64,000 nt of DNA from Acidobacteriota bacterium (GCA_003224085.1 QHYK01000061.1:1-64000), one strand, 5' to 3'. Positions 27,685 through 37,083 are shown, numbered from the stretch's first letter. The notes: generated from the letters alone by a model not told the origin. Made by a program: numbers and translations.

Positions 27685-28796
27685 ATGTGGAGTGTATTGT
27701 TATGCGGAGTTTGCCTCTGACAGGCCGCTCCAGTGGCTCATTTCGAAGACTTTTTACTCCCCATAAAAGTGCCGCCCTGTAGCGAGGCGATCAACTTGTC
27801 GGTGACCTTGAAACGTCCGGAACGCAGTTTCGGGGGCACAACCGATTCCAGCGTTTCTAGTTTCACCGACGGATCCACTCGCGTGTAGATTTCCGTTGTT
27901 TGCAAGTTTGCATGGCCGAGCCACAGCGAGACCTTTCGCAGATCTTTGGTCGCTTGCAGTACGGTCAACGCGCAAGTGTGCCTCATAATGTGCGGGAATA
28001 CCCGCTTTGTTGTCAGCGAGGGGCAATGCTGCCTTGCCGTTTGGACATGTTTGCGCAGGATGTATTTGAAGCCCGAACGAGTCAAGGATTCGCAGCGCGT
28101 ACTGATGAACAGTTCCGGCACCGGCATGGTTCCCCTTACCGCCAACCAAGCTCGGAGCGCCGCTGCAGTTGTTTTCCACAGCGGGAGACACCGTTCTCTG
28201 CGGCCCTTGCCATGGACGAGCACGCTCGGTTGCGGCTGGAATTTCAGATCGTCCAGACGGAGACCGATCAGTTCGGAGACGCGTAAGCCACCTGCGTAGC
28301 ATAGGTGCAGCATGGCGCGGTCGCGGAGACCTTTCCATCCTGTGGGATCGGGCGCGTCCAGGAGGGCCTGGATTTCCTCCGCCGTCAGATGCGGGACCAG
28401 ACGTGACTCGGTTTTCTTGGTGGGAATTGCCAGGACGCGTCGGATCTGTTCGATCGCCGATGGGACGCGATATTCCAAGAAGTGCATAAAGGATTTGATC
28501 GCAGCCAGTCGGATGTTTCGGGAGCTGGGCCCATTGCCGCGAGTGGTTTCCAGATCGTTCAGGAAGTCGAGCACCAGCGGCGCATCGATTTGCTCCACAG
28601 CCAGCTCGGAAGGCGCCATCCGAAGGCGCTTGCTGGCGAAGGTTAAGAGCAGTTGGAAGGCATACGCATAGGAGTCACGCGTGTTCTGGCTCGCGCCGCG
28701 TTCGATGGGCAGGCGTTGCTCAAAGAAAGCAGTGAGGTGTGGTGCGATCGGTGTGTTTGCTTGGAAGTGCTACGGTCTCGGGCCCGTAACACTTCC
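27685..28796 (-). mobile_element. Tyrosine-recombinase insertion inside the transposase gene
   Basis: The segment exactly separates the two halves of the transposase. The left junction reads GGGCACTTCTAATG and the right junction CACTTCCAAATGG, so both ends retain an ACTTC core. The right edge carries a 13-base inverted repeat with one mismatch (28763-28775 and 28784-28796; GGAAGTGCTACGG and CCGTAACACTTCC), which looks like a recombinase core site. The left edge has related repeats TAATGTGGAGT and TTATGCGGAGT. The cargo is only the recombinase. Confidence 0.6.
27738..28775 (-). CDS. Tyrosine recombinase/integrase, missing an obvious start codon
   Basis: The ATG-initiated part (27738-28619) has 293 residues. 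Upstream in the same frame is the rest of the N-terminal SAM-like domain (APHLTAFFEQRLPIERGASQ, DSYAYAFQLLLTFASKRLR) with no ATG, GTG or TTG before a stop codon near 28770. Catalytic residues are all present: Arg in GGLRVSELIGL, Lys in VHGKGRRER, HIMRHT, LGHANLQTTEIYTR with the nucleophilic Tyr. The family resembles the integrases of recombinase-in-trio elements, here found alone. Loss of the start at the right junction may silence it unless a non-standard start or fusion is used. Confidence 0.8.
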
Positions 28797-29054
28797 AAAT
28801 GGAATCCTATCGAACATCGCTTGTTTTCTGAAATCTCCAAGAATTGGGCCGCCGAGCCGTTGAACAGCTATCAAAAAATTCTCAACTTCCTTCGTACCAC
28901 CACAACCAAGACCGGTCTAGCAGTGTCTGCCTACCTCGACCGCGCTCACTATCCAACCGGTCTCGAGCCGGATCCCCTGCTCTTTCGTTCCCTGCGCCTT
29001 CGCCCTCATAAGACACTACCAGCATGGAACTATACGATCACGCCCAATCTGTGA
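28797..29054 (+). pseudogene. C-terminal part of the split ISAzo13-like transposase
   Basis: The plus strand encodes KWNPIEHRLFSEISKNWAAE, LNSYQKILNFLRTTTTKTGL and ending LPAWNYTITPNL, the C-terminal third of ISAzo13-family transposases with the catalytic glutamate in NPIEH. It is the direct continuation of the part ending at 27684, now separated by the recombinase insertion. Confidence 0.8.
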
Positions 29055-29092
29055 AGTTAATTTTGCGTGGGCCCTTAGTGAATTTGTCTTAC

Positions 29093-29136
29093 GGTTCGGG
29101 ACCAGGAAGTCGGTGGTTCAAATCCACTCGCCCCGG
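29093..29136 (+). other. 3' half of tRNA-Pro(CGG), probable attachment-site scar
   Basis: Starting at GGTTCGGGACCAGG (anticodon loop TTCGGGA with anticodon CGG), the sequence continues with a variable loop, the T-stem GGTGG/CCACT around TTCAAAT, and the acceptor strand CGCCCCG plus G. CCA is not encoded. Upstream bases do not supply the 5' half. It lies a few bases beyond the right end of the IS element and about 0.3 kb from the recombinase, which fits an integrase attachment remnant. Confidence 0.6.
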
Positions 29137-29176
29137 TCATTTCTTTTCGACAACTTGCGAAATCGCCGGGTCATGC

Positions 29177-31657
29177 TCAACCACCGTAGCCGTGTCTAAC
29201 CACCAGCGTCACTTTCGTCGAGTGAACCAAGCTGCCGCTGGTCGCACCGATGGTCAGTGTGTAGGTTCCAACCGGTGTTGCCGAACCAGCTCTCACGCTC
29301 AAGGTCGATGAGCCCGAACCGGTCAGTGAGGTAGGACTGAAGCTCGCGGTCGCATAGGCCGGCAAGCCGCTGACGTTGAAAGTGACCGTTCCGGCAAAGG
29401 CACTCAATGCGCTTACGGCTACTGTGTACGAGGTTCGGTATCCCTGATACACAGACCGACTGCTGGGCGATGCTGAGACGCTAAAATCAGCAGCCTGCGG
29501 AGTAGCAGTGGCCTGATTGGAGTTTCCACTTTCGCCGGCGGAGTTAAGGGCAGATATGACGTAGTAGTAGGTCGTCCCGTTGACCACTCCGGAATCCGTA
29601 TACGAGGTGCCTGCCAGACCAGGCGCAATTATGTTGTAGGGACCGCCGGTCGTGGTAGAGCTCTTAAGGTTATAGCTAGTCGCGCCACTCGATCCCGCCC
29701 AGCTCAATGCCACCTGCGCATTGCCGGCATTCGCCGTGAGATTGGTGGGGGCACCAGGAACCACGACCTGCGGTGTGGCGCTTGCTTCGGTAGAATTCGG
29801 ACTCGATCCAACCGAATCCACTGCTTCGACGACGTAATAGTACGTCGTGCCGTTTGTTACGCTGGTGTCCGTATACGACGTCGCTGCCAGACCGCTGATG
29901 ACCCTCATGTAAGGTCCTCCGGATGTGGTGGCGCGGTATACGGTATAGCTGCTCGCACCGCTGGATGCATTCCAACTCAACGCCACCTTGGTATCGCCTG
30001 CTACTGCCGTCAGGTTAGTCGGGGCGGCCGGGGCAGTGGTCACGCCGCAGGCGCTGAACTTGAAATTCGCGATCCGCGTGCTCCAGTTGAAGGTGCCGTT
30101 CTGTTTCAGGTATTCGGTCGTGTACCACATCGTGCAATCATCGTCCGGATCAACGCTCAGGCTACTGTAATCGCCCCAGCGGCTAAGCCTCGCCTGTTGC
30201 GATCCGGTGCCGTCCATAACCGTCACTTCCGATCCCAGCGTTCCAGGCGGGTCGGTGGAAGCGCGGCCGGTGAAGCGAATACCCGGATACATGCTGCTGC
30301 TGGAGATGCTGTAACCGATGGCCAAGTCTCCGGCGCTGTCCATTGCCGCGCTTCCCATCCAGCGGTAGTTGGAATCCGGCGCGAACGTGCCCTGCTGATA
30401 GAGCACAGGGTTTTTCGGGGTGCGAATCTCGTACCAGCGGATCCCCACACTTGTGCCGGCGGTGACGGAGTGGTTCACAACCAAGGATTCGTGATCGCCA
30501 AAGTTGCGATAGGCGAGCCGATACATGAGGCGATCTGCCAGCGAATCGAGCTGTTGGCCGCTCCCAAGCTGAGGAATGCAGGTACCACCTCCACCGCAGG
30601 CGGCCGAGAAGGACGCCACCGGCACGTTGATTGGGCCCATGAGAGTAGCGGTAGCGGCGGCGAAGTTGATATTGCTCATTTGCCAGATATTGAGCGAGTT
30701 GGTGTCGAAGTTGACGAAGTATTCAGGCGAGCCGGCTGGAGGCGCTGTGGTACCGTCAAGATCGGCTGGCAGTACCCCGCCGAAACTGGAACTTAGCTGA
30801 AAACAAACTTCATTAGCAGGATTTCCCGCAAGCATGGCATTACGATCATAAGCGCACAGCTTAGAGCCGGCGAAGAAGTAGCCACCATTGAACATGTTAA
30901 ATGTGATGTAGTAATTGTCGGACCAAACCGCTAGCTTCGGATAATCATTGAGGTAGCTCGTGCCGTAGTTGAACGCGTAAACGTTGTATTGGCCAGTGGC
31001 ATCCGATGTTGTCGAGACGGCCACGCACTGGTAATACCCCTGACCGGAATTGATAGAAAGCTGAGTGAGGACCCAGCGATTGTTCAGCTTGTCGTATTGC
31101 ACGATGGGATCGCCGTCGTTGGTCACATAACACGGATGGTTCGCTCCAAGCGCCTGAAATAATGTATTTCCGGCGGCGGGTCCATAGAGCCTCAACCCCG
31201 CTTTCGAATAAACCGCAAACGATTCGTTCACCCATTGCACGATCTGGGTGTCGCCCACCGCCAGGTTCGCGTCAGGTGGAGCTGCGTTCGGCGTATACCC
31301 ACCGCCGATGCCTAGACCGTCGAAGCTGGAGATGCTGCTGAGGTTGGGAGCTGCCGACGCTGTGGTCTGCACCGCGGCGGACGGCGTGCCAGCTGCCGAG
31401 CCTTTGGGCGGCACCAATCGTAAGGGTTTTTCCCGGCGTCCCTCTTTCTCGGGTAATGGTTTAATGTCCCGAAGGTTCGGCGTCTGGGCGTGATCAGATT
31501 CCTTTCGCTCGCCCTGCATGTTGCCTTGTTTTGGGGTCGTGGTAACATTCGAAGAGTTGGTGTTCTGCGCGAAGGCTGTTCCACAAAACAGCAAGCTGAG
31601 GAGCACGGCGCTACTGACTGGGGAATAGCAATTGCGCTTTTTTGCGTTCGGCCGCAT
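29177..31657 (-). CDS. Large secreted protein with two fibronectin type III domains
   Basis: 826 residues. The signal peptide (AVLLSLLFCGTAFAQ) is followed by a low-complexity linker and a large beta-propeller-like region up to about residue 540 (DANLAVGDTQIVQWVNESFA, YPKLAVWSDNYYITFNMF). Two tandem FN3 domains follow (APTNLTAVAGDTKVALSWNA and APTNLTANAGNAQVALSWAG, each ending in TYYYV). The C-terminal Ig-like sandwich (PSSRSVYQGYRTSYTVAVSA) ends HGYGG. The FN3 pair is nearly repeated in sequence. It is probably extracellular or cell-surface; the function is unknown. No sorting signal is visible at the C-terminus. Confidence 0.8.
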   Translation of the reverse strand: MRPNAKKRNCYSPVSSAVLLSLLFCGTAFAQNTNSSNVTTTPKQGNMQGERKESDHAQTPNLRDIKPLPEKEGRREKPLRLVPPKGSAAGTPSAAVQTTASAAPNLSSISSFDGLGIGGGYTPNAAPPDANLAVGDTQIVQWVNESFAVYSKAGLRLYGPAAGNTLFQALGANHPCYVTNDGDPIVQYDKLNNRWVLTQLSINSGQGYYQCVAVSTTSDATGQYNVYAFNYGTSYLNDYPKLAVWSDNYYITFNMFNGGYFFAGSKLCAYDRNAMLAGNPANEVCFQLSSSFGGVLPADLDGTTAPPAGSPEYFVNFDTNSLNIWQMSNINFAAATATLMGPINVPVASFSAACGGGGTCIPQLGSGQQLDSLADRLMYRLAYRNFGDHESLVVNHSVTAGTSVGIRWYEIRTPKNPVLYQQGTFAPDSNYRWMGSAAMDSAGDLAIGYSISSSSMYPGIRFTGRASTDPPGTLGSEVTVMDGTGSQQARLSRWGDYSSLSVDPDDDCTMWYTTEYLKQNGTFNWSTRIANFKFSACGVTTAPAAPTNLTAVAGDTKVALSWNASSGASSYTVYRATTSGGPYMRVISGLAATSYTDTSVTNGTTYYYVVEAVDSVGSSPNSTEASATPQVVVPGAPTNLTANAGNAQVALSWAGSSGATSYNLKSSTTTGGPYNIIAPGLAGTSYTDSGVVNGTTYYYVISALNSAGESGNSNQATATPQAADFSVSASPSSRSVYQGYRTSYTVAVSALSAFAGTVTFNVSGLPAYATASFSPTSLTGSGSSTLSVRAGSATPVGTYTLTIGATSGSLVHSTKVTLVVRHGYGG

Positions 31658-32209
31658 TGGGGCCCTCCCGAGGAAAACAATCCTGATGCACTGCCCAGAT
31701 ACTATTGCCTAACCCTAGAGCAGGCAGGTTTGCCCCGCATCTCCCATTCGGGAGATATTCACGGCGCCAAGCCATTTTCTTCCAGCGGACAAGGCCTGTA
31801 CTCGAACAAACCCTGGAGATATGCCGATTAGGCGAGTCCGTGCGGGTACTAGTATCGGGAAAAGTGACCAACTGGAAATGCTGCCTTCGCCTGATTGCCA
31901 GCCTATCAAGTCACGACTAACTTCGCGCGCGGGGTCCTTCGTCTGCTGCACGCATCCACTCATTTTTCTCGTCCGAAGAAGTGTCATCGGACAGCTGGCT
32001 AAGCGCGCTCACGTGTTCCGCCGGATGGCGCAGAGGGGTGGAGTTCGGAGAATCTCACCAATGGCGGCTCTTGCCGGATTGCTCCAATGTGGGAGACGCA
32101 GCCGGAAAGGCTTCCGGATTGCGAGACTTCGGGCTTCAACCTCTTCAAGGATAACTACCATTACCAACGAACTAAAATCACGCCGGATCGAAGGGAGTAC
32201 CCATATTCG
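31658..32209. other. Intergenic region between divergent genes
   Basis: It presumably contains promoters for the FN3 protein and the LuxR-type regulator. I could not place them convincingly, and no gene is recognised. Confidence 0.35.
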
Positions 32210-33352
32210 ATGCTTCCTGGCGACAAGCTTTTATTTGAACTGATCGGCTCGCTCTACGAGGCGGCTGCCTGCCCCGAACGTTGGGAGGACTTTTTGCGGC
32301 TAGCTCTGGAACGATTTGCAGCTGAACGCGCGGGACTGACTCTTCATAACGACCAAAAGCGCAACGCAGTCACAATATGGAGCATGGGGTTTCCCATGGA
32401 AGCCAAACGGGAATACGACGCTTACTACGGTGCAAGGAACCCACTTGTCAAGCCATACGCCGAATTTCTCCGAAGCAGGGAGGAATGGCACGGCCTTGCC
32501 AGGGCGGTGATAGGGGAGCAGGAATACAGGGCTTCCGAGTTTTATAACGACTTCGGCCGCAAGTACAGATCTTACTGGGTAGCGAACGGGTTAATCAGGA
32601 ACTCTCTTCATGAAGTAACGACCTTATCCGTGATGCGGGCAGAAACAGCGCCAGCGCTGGACCAGCAAGCAGTCGACCTTATGGGCTTGCTGATCCCTCA
32701 TTTGAAACGTGTTTTCAAGATTCATCGCACGATGGAATCCCTTCGTTCCACGGCGGATGCCGCGGTGTCCACGGTGGATGCATTGGAGGGCGCGGTTCTC
32801 GGTGTGAATGGAACGGGAGAGGTGGTTCTCACGAACCAAAAAGCTGAGGAGATTATCCGGCAGGAGGACGGGGTGATGCTGTGCGGAAAGCGGCTCACGG
32901 CGACCACTCCAACCGAGGCGAAGGAACTCGATGACCTGGTTCAATTAGCGGCGGCGACCGGTGCTGGAAGAGGAGTGCATCCAGGCGGAGCCATGCTTGT
33001 TCAAAGACGAGAACGCCAAGCTCTGCGGATTTTCGCTGTTCCGTTTTGCTCGAGCCACATGCTCACGGAAGTCTCTCCATGTGCTTTGATCTTTATCAAC
33101 GACCCAGAAGCGCAGCCTGCCTCACGTGCGGCAGTTCTTTCCGGTCTGTATCAGCTGACACCAGCAGAATGCCGCTTGTCCGATCTTTTATTGGAAGGTT
33201 TGGACCTGGCGACTGCTGCCGAGCGCATGCGGGTCACCACGGAAACGGCTCGGTTCATGCTGAAGAGGGCCTTTCATAAGACAGGCACTCATCGTCAGTC
33301 GGAGTTGATTCGCTTCCTGCTTGGTCTTCCGAATGTGGCTGCAGTCCGCTGA
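32210..33352 (+). CDS. LuxR-type helix-turn-helix transcriptional regulator
   Basis: 380 residues from the ATG at 32210 (MLPGDKLLFELIGSLYEAAA). Upstream in-frame codons exist but have poor composition. The N-terminal two thirds is a sensor-like region of the type found in many alphaproteobacterial and acidobacterial LuxR proteins (ERWEDFLRLALERFAAERAG; EFYNDFGRKY). The C-terminal helix-turn-helix is LTPAECRLSDLLLEGLDLAT, then AERMRVTTETARFMLKRAFH and KTGTHRQSELIRFL. No autoinducer synthase or kinase is nearby; the signal is unknown. Confidence 0.85.
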   Translation: MLPGDKLLFELIGSLYEAAACPERWEDFLRLALERFAAERAGLTLHNDQKRNAVTIWSMGFPMEAKREYDAYYGARNPLVKPYAEFLRSREEWHGLARAVIGEQEYRASEFYNDFGRKYRSYWVANGLIRNSLHEVTTLSVMRAETAPALDQQAVDLMGLLIPHLKRVFKIHRTMESLRSTADAAVSTVDALEGAVLGVNGTGEVVLTNQKAEEIIRQEDGVMLCGKRLTATTPTEAKELDDLVQLAAATGAGRGVHPGGAMLVQRRERQALRIFAVPFCSSHMLTEVSPCALIFINDPEAQPASRAAVLSGLYQLTPAECRLSDLLLEGLDLATAAERMRVTTETARFMLKRAFHKTGTHRQSELIRFLLGLPNVAAVR

Positions 33353-33988
33353 AAACGGCGCGCCATTCCTGCCGACGAGGTCGAGTCAGCCCGGTTGTCA
33401 CTCGTGCCGCTGAAAAACCCACTCGAAAAACCGGACTTTTCTCCGTAATGTCGCCTCTTGGCGCCTCGTTTACTCGCAGTTCCTCGCGGCCACTTCCACG
33501 ACCTCGTCTACGTTGCTACGTTCCGTCCATCCGGGCGACATCTTGTCATGATTCCAAGCATCGAAGCGCGGAACCACGCCGCTTCCACATTAGCGCCGGG
33601 ACTGCAGACATGCTCGAATAGCCTACAATCAATCAAGGTTTGCGCGCCGCCGAGCTTGTTGCTTGTATCTCGCATCACCTTCAAGACAGCGCGCAAGTCG
33701 TCGGGATCAACGTTGGCCACTTCCTCGCTACCATCGCGCCAAAAATCCTCGGCGGTTTGCGGAGTCAACCTTCGGGCCACGCGAGCATCGGAACGGCGGC
33801 ACATATACACACCAAAGCACCGCCCAATTGGAAAATGAATGGAAAATAGGAACGCCGTGCCAGAGGAACGCTACTAAGAAAAGGAAGAAGTTCCTGTACG
33901 TGGTCGAGCCGACACACCGGAACAAATATTTCAAGTTTGGCCCCGCCTCCTCGAGAAGCGTTCTGAGCCGCAATGTCAAGGTGCGGAA
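33353..33988. other. Intergenic, gene-remnant region
   Basis: Open frames here (for example 33508-33810 on the minus strand with AEDFWRDGSEEVANVDPDDL) look protein-like but match no family I know. It lies between a regulator and truncated TIR and antitoxin genes, so it is probably decayed accessory DNA. Confidence 0.3.
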
Positions 33989-34249
33989 TCAGTTTCTCGA
34001 ACGGCTCTTCCCCTTCTTTTTGCGGCGGGAGTCCTTTGTTGCGTTCTTATACTCCAGTCCCCAAACGCGTAGAAGTTGGCGACAGCCAACGTCGAAGTTT
34101 CCCGTGAGGTCAACTATTTGAAATTCAGGCAACGTCCACGACAAACGAGAGTATTCGCAAGGCTTACGCAGAACAGGGATAATCCTCTCGCTGTAGCGAT
34201 ACTCATTGAGCGCGAACAATAGTTCTCGCTTAACCCACGGGGGCCGCAC
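33989..34249 (-). pseudogene. C-terminal fragment of a TIR-domain protein
   Basis: The minus-strand product contains PWVKRELLFALNEYRYSERI, IPVLRKPCEYSRLSWTLPEF and QIVDLTGNFDVGCRQLLRVW. This is the last half of bacterial TIR domains (S.WV..EL..AL.....RIIPVL...P..L..LQ.VD). The N-terminal strand and catalytic glutamate are absent because the sequence changes at about 34245 into an antitoxin-gene fragment. TIR proteins are NAD-consuming defence effectors. Confidence 0.6.
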
Positions 34250-34473
34250 CGAATCGGGCTGATAAGCTCGCCAGAGAAAGCAAGCTAAGCAAATCCTGGC
34301 TGGCCACAGATGCCGTCGAGCAATACGTTGCTGAACAAGAGCGCCAGGCCGCTTTAGTCCGGACAGCCGAATACGAAATCGACAGCGGAAAGTTTCTGCG
34401 TCACGAGAAGGTGCGGCGTTGGCTCCTCTCCTGGGGCACTGAGAAAGAACTTCCTCCGCCTACATGCAAGTAA
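34243..34473 (+). pseudogene. 5'-truncated ribbon-helix-helix antitoxin
   Basis: The reading frame ADKLARESKLSKSWLATDAV followed by EQYVAEQERQAALVRTAEYE and WLLSWGTEKELPPP is typical of CopG/ParD-like antitoxins paired with RelE/ParE toxins. The N-terminal DNA-binding strand and a start codon are missing, at the junction with the TIR fragment. The 3' end overlaps the toxin gene by 10 bases, as in intact operons. Confidence 0.6.
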
Positions 34474-34754
34474 TTTGGTCTGCTACAGCCGTTGCCCAGC
34501 TGGCGGAAATCCGCAGCTTCATCGAGCAGGACAAACCTCAGGCCGCTCGTGGTGTCGCTGCGCGTATCGTCGCTGCCGCCGATCAGCTCGCCAGGAGTCC
34601 CCATATTGGGCGCCAGGGAAGAGCCCCGCAAACTCGAGAGCCGGTGATCGCCGGCACTCCCTACATTCTTCCCTATCGAATACAAGGAGATCGAATCAGA
34701 ATTCTCGCTGTTTTCCATGCCTCCCGACAGCGGCCACGTGCTTCTGAAGCCTAG
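34464..34754 (+). CDS. RelE/ParE-family toxin
   Basis: 96 residues: MQVIWSATAVAQLAEIRSFI, EQDKPQAARGVAARIV, SPHIGRQGRAPQTREPVIAG, TPYILPYRIQGDRIRILAVF and HASRQRP. This is the complete ParE/RelE fold with its C-terminal H-x-x-R-x-x-P motif. Such toxins inhibit gyrase or cleave mRNA. Its antitoxin gene is truncated just upstream, so the toxin may be neutralised by another antitoxin, poorly expressed or inactive. Confidence 0.8.
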   Translation: MQVIWSATAVAQLAEIRSFIEQDKPQAARGVAARIVAAADQLARSPHIGRQGRAPQTREPVIAGTPYILPYRIQGDRIRILAVFHASRQRPRASEA

Positions 34755-34873
34755 GACTACTGGCGTCAACCGTGACGAAGCTGGAACTTCAGATCATGGA
34801 AGCTGTGGTTCGCTAAAACTTCAGCCAACCAAAACGAGACCGTTTTTGATGGCGAAGGCCCGAATACGATCCT

Positions 34874-34984
34874 CGCTTCGAAAACCGCGCGAAAACTTTG
34901 GATCCCTGCGGCCTTAACCGCTGCGACCACCTCGAGCCCGAACTTCCGATCGCGGTCAAAGATCAAGCAGTTGAGAGAGGTTTC
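34874..34984 (-). pseudogene. Integrase-core (rve) transposase fragment
   Basis: The minus-strand stretch LNCLIFDRDRKFGLEVVAAV, KAAGIQSFRAVFEA resembles the segment around the second catalytic aspartate of DDE integrase-core transposases (LI.DRD.KFG..V...)K..GI...R). It is only about 37 codons long, bounded by unrelated sequence. Confidence 0.5.
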
Positions 34985-35163
34985 AAAAGCGAAACGCCTC
35001 CCGCAACTGCTGCGTGGTCCAAGTTTGACGAGGCCATCCAAACTCCCCCCTTGGCGCAAGAAACCTTTGTTCCGCGTAATAAAGCTGAAGAATCAAAGTG
35101 CTGGGCTGCGATCGGTCTACTGAGGGCCATCAACCCGGCTGACCAGGCTTCCAGTCCGGCGTG

Positions 35164-37083
35164 TCAAGCAAAGCGCACTTGGAGCTCGCTGGCCCACGTT
35201 ATGAAGCTCAACCATCGCCACAACCAGCGTTCTGACTCTGTATCGGACGCTTGATTGTCCAGGGTCCGGTTCACACGTCTCTCGAGTTCGGCAACATCCA
35301 GTGCAGGAATGGCGGCGGCGCCCCTCAGGATACCGTGGAGCCACGACTCCGTTTGGCGATTCAATTTCGAGATGGGCATGGCAAACCCGATCCTGTCGCG
35401 GCGGTCGAGGACCTCCGTGGGGACGAGCCCGCGCATGGCACGAAGCAGAACCGCCTTGCAACGACCCTCCGCGGAAATAATTTCTTCCTCGGGCAGGGAA
35501 AATACAAAATTGAGAAGATCAGCAGTCAGGAAGGGAACGCGGTTCTCTACCGAAAAGGCCATTGCATTTCTGTCTTCAAAGCGAAGCAAGGCGGGAAGAG
35601 CCTCCAAAAGGTTCTGTTTCAACAGACCGTGCAAACTGCGCCCAGGACCCTCGCTGTAACGGGTTCTTGAAGAGCCGATCCCGCGCTCGCGAAACCAATC
35701 GGCATTGGCCCCGGGCGGCGGCCTGGTTCGCACGCGCCTCACGGTTTCTACAAGGCTCGCCGGAAGAGTCTCGCGTGCCACCCCCCGGAGGCTTAGTGCC
35801 GCCGACCCAGGCAGCGCCTTCGCATGCCGCAGGAACTGCATGGCCGCTAACCAATGGCCTGTCCGCACGAGGGTGGCAAGACGCACGGGGAGATGCCGGA
35901 TGTACCCGAGATATTGATCTGCGCCCTGGCCGGTCAGCACCACTTTCACGCCCGCCTCGTGAGCGGATCGAAAAATGCGGTACTGGGCGTAGATGGTTGG
36001 CGATCCAAATGGCTGTTCTTGCACGCGCACTAGCTCGCGAAAGTCCTCGACGAGCTCGTTTGGATGAATGTGGACTAGGTGCTGTTTGGCCGCCGTCGCC
36101 CGCGCGACCATCCCAGACCAGCGTTCTTCCGAGAGCTCCGGATCTTCTGCGACATAACTGAACGCGTGCAATGGGATTTCTGGGCCCTGGACAGCTCGGA
36201 CCATGGCCGTGATCGAAGACGAATCCATGCCTCCGGAAAGAGACACGCCCACAGGAACGTCGCTCCGCAGATGCAGTCGGATGCTTTGCTCGAACAGATC
36301 GCGGAAGCCTGAGCTGGCCTCTTGGGGCGAGATGCACGGGGCCCGTTTCCGCTCGAGTTCCCAGTAACACACGGGCTCTGAGGTCCCGGGAGATGCGCAG
36401 GAAATTGCCAAATAGTGCCCCGCTCGAAGCTGGCGGACGTCTTGAAAAAAGGTCCTGTCGGCAAGTTCCCCCATTGCGCCGGAAAGGAAGTCATAGACCG
36501 TCTGCGGGTGTGCCCTGCGGCTCACCCCTGGGACCTCGAGCAGCGGAGCAATTTCCGAGGCAAATACGATTCTGTGCCTGTCCTGGACGTAATAAAGCGG
36601 CTTGATGCCAAAGGGGTCTCGCGCGAGCAGGACAGAAGCTTGCTCGGAATCGAAAACGGCAAACGCAAACATACCGATCAGGCGCGGCAGCAGGGCCTTT
36701 CCCCATCTTCGCCATCCCTCGAGCAGCACTTCCGCATCGGAGCTGGTCCTGAAACTGTGGCCGAGATTCTTGAGTTCGGCGCGAATTTCCCGATAGTTGT
36801 AAATCTCGCCATTGAAACTAAGGTGGTATCGGCCGTCGGGAGTCGACATGGGCTGGCGCGCGGCTTCCGATAGATCGATGATGGCTAATCTGCGGTGACC
36901 GAACAAGACCGTGGCAATCGGAGGTGCGCCCAAAGTGGACGAAGCGGTGCCGTTTCTGACGATAAACTCCTCTAGGCCTTGGCCGTCCGGCCCGCGATGG
37001 ACCATATGATCCATGGCCCGTCGAACCGCGTCTCGAAGCGGCACGTGCTCACCGGTTTGTATGCAGCCGACGATTCCGCACAT
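35164..37083 (-). CDS. asnB: Asparagine synthetase (glutamine-hydrolysing) type protein of the exopolysaccharide operon
   Basis: 639 residues. MCGIVGCIQTGEHV supplies the N-terminal cysteine nucleophile of the class II glutamine amidotransferase domain; RRLAIIDLSEAARQPMSTPD and FNGEIYNYREIRAELKNLGH complete it. The C-terminal ATP-pyrophosphatase domain has VSLSGGMDSSSITAMVRAV (SGGxDS loop) and ENRVPFLTADLLNF. It therefore can make an amide from an acyl-adenylate. AsnB-like proteins of this kind recur in exopolysaccharide clusters, probably amidating a sugar acid. It could in principle be a lasso cyclase homologue, but position and an intact amidotransferase favour the sugar role. It is the last gene of the operon. 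Confidence 0.88.
   Translation of the reverse strand: MCGIVGCIQTGEHVPLRDAVRRAMDHMVHRGPDGQGLEEFIVRNGTASSTLGAPPIATVLFGHRRLAIIDLSEAARQPMSTPDGRYHLSFNGEIYNYREIRAELKNLGHSFRTSSDAEVLLEGWRRWGKALLPRLIGMFAFAVFDSEQASVLLARDPFGIKPLYYVQDRHRIVFASEIAPLLEVPGVSRRAHPQTVYDFLSGAMGELADRTFFQDVRQLRAGHYLAISCASPGTSEPVCYWELERKRAPCISPQEASSGFRDLFEQSIRLHLRSDVPVGVSLSGGMDSSSITAMVRAVQGPEIPLHAFSYVAEDPELSEERWSGMVARATAAKQHLVHIHPNELVEDFRELVRVQEQPFGSPTIYAQYRIFRSAHEAGVKVVLTGQGADQYLGYIRHLPVRLATLVRTGHWLAAMQFLRHAKALPGSAALSLRGVARETLPASLVETVRRVRTRPPPGANADWFRERGIGSSRTRYSEGPGRSLHGLLKQNLLEALPALLRFEDRNAMAFSVENRVPFLTADLLNFVFSLPEEEIISAEGRCKAVLLRAMRGLVPTEVLDRRDRIGFAMPISKLNRQTESWLHGILRGAAAIPALDVAELERRVNRTLDNQASDTESERWLWRWLSFITWASELQVRFA

Larger units (their letters stand above)
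26035..29084 (+). mobile_element. ISAzo13-like insertion sequence carrying a nested insertion
   Basis: The left end (about 26039-26062, TTAGGGCTGACGCAATAATA) and the reverse complement of the right end (about 29054-29080, CTAAGGGCCCACGCAAAATT) align as imperfect terminal inverted repeats. Between them lie the transposase frames and a tyrosine-recombinase insertion of about 1.1 kb at 27685-28796. Without the insertion the element would be about 1.95 kb. Exact ends and a target duplication could not be fixed by eye. Confidence 0.65.

Noticed and set aside
35164-37083. Asparagine synthetase-like gene as a lasso cyclase for the twin peptides
   Set aside because: It is 15 kb from the peptides at the far end of the exopolysaccharide operon, has an intact amidotransferase cysteine, and no B2-type protease is present. 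The peptides also lack the lasso Thr-x-Gly junction.
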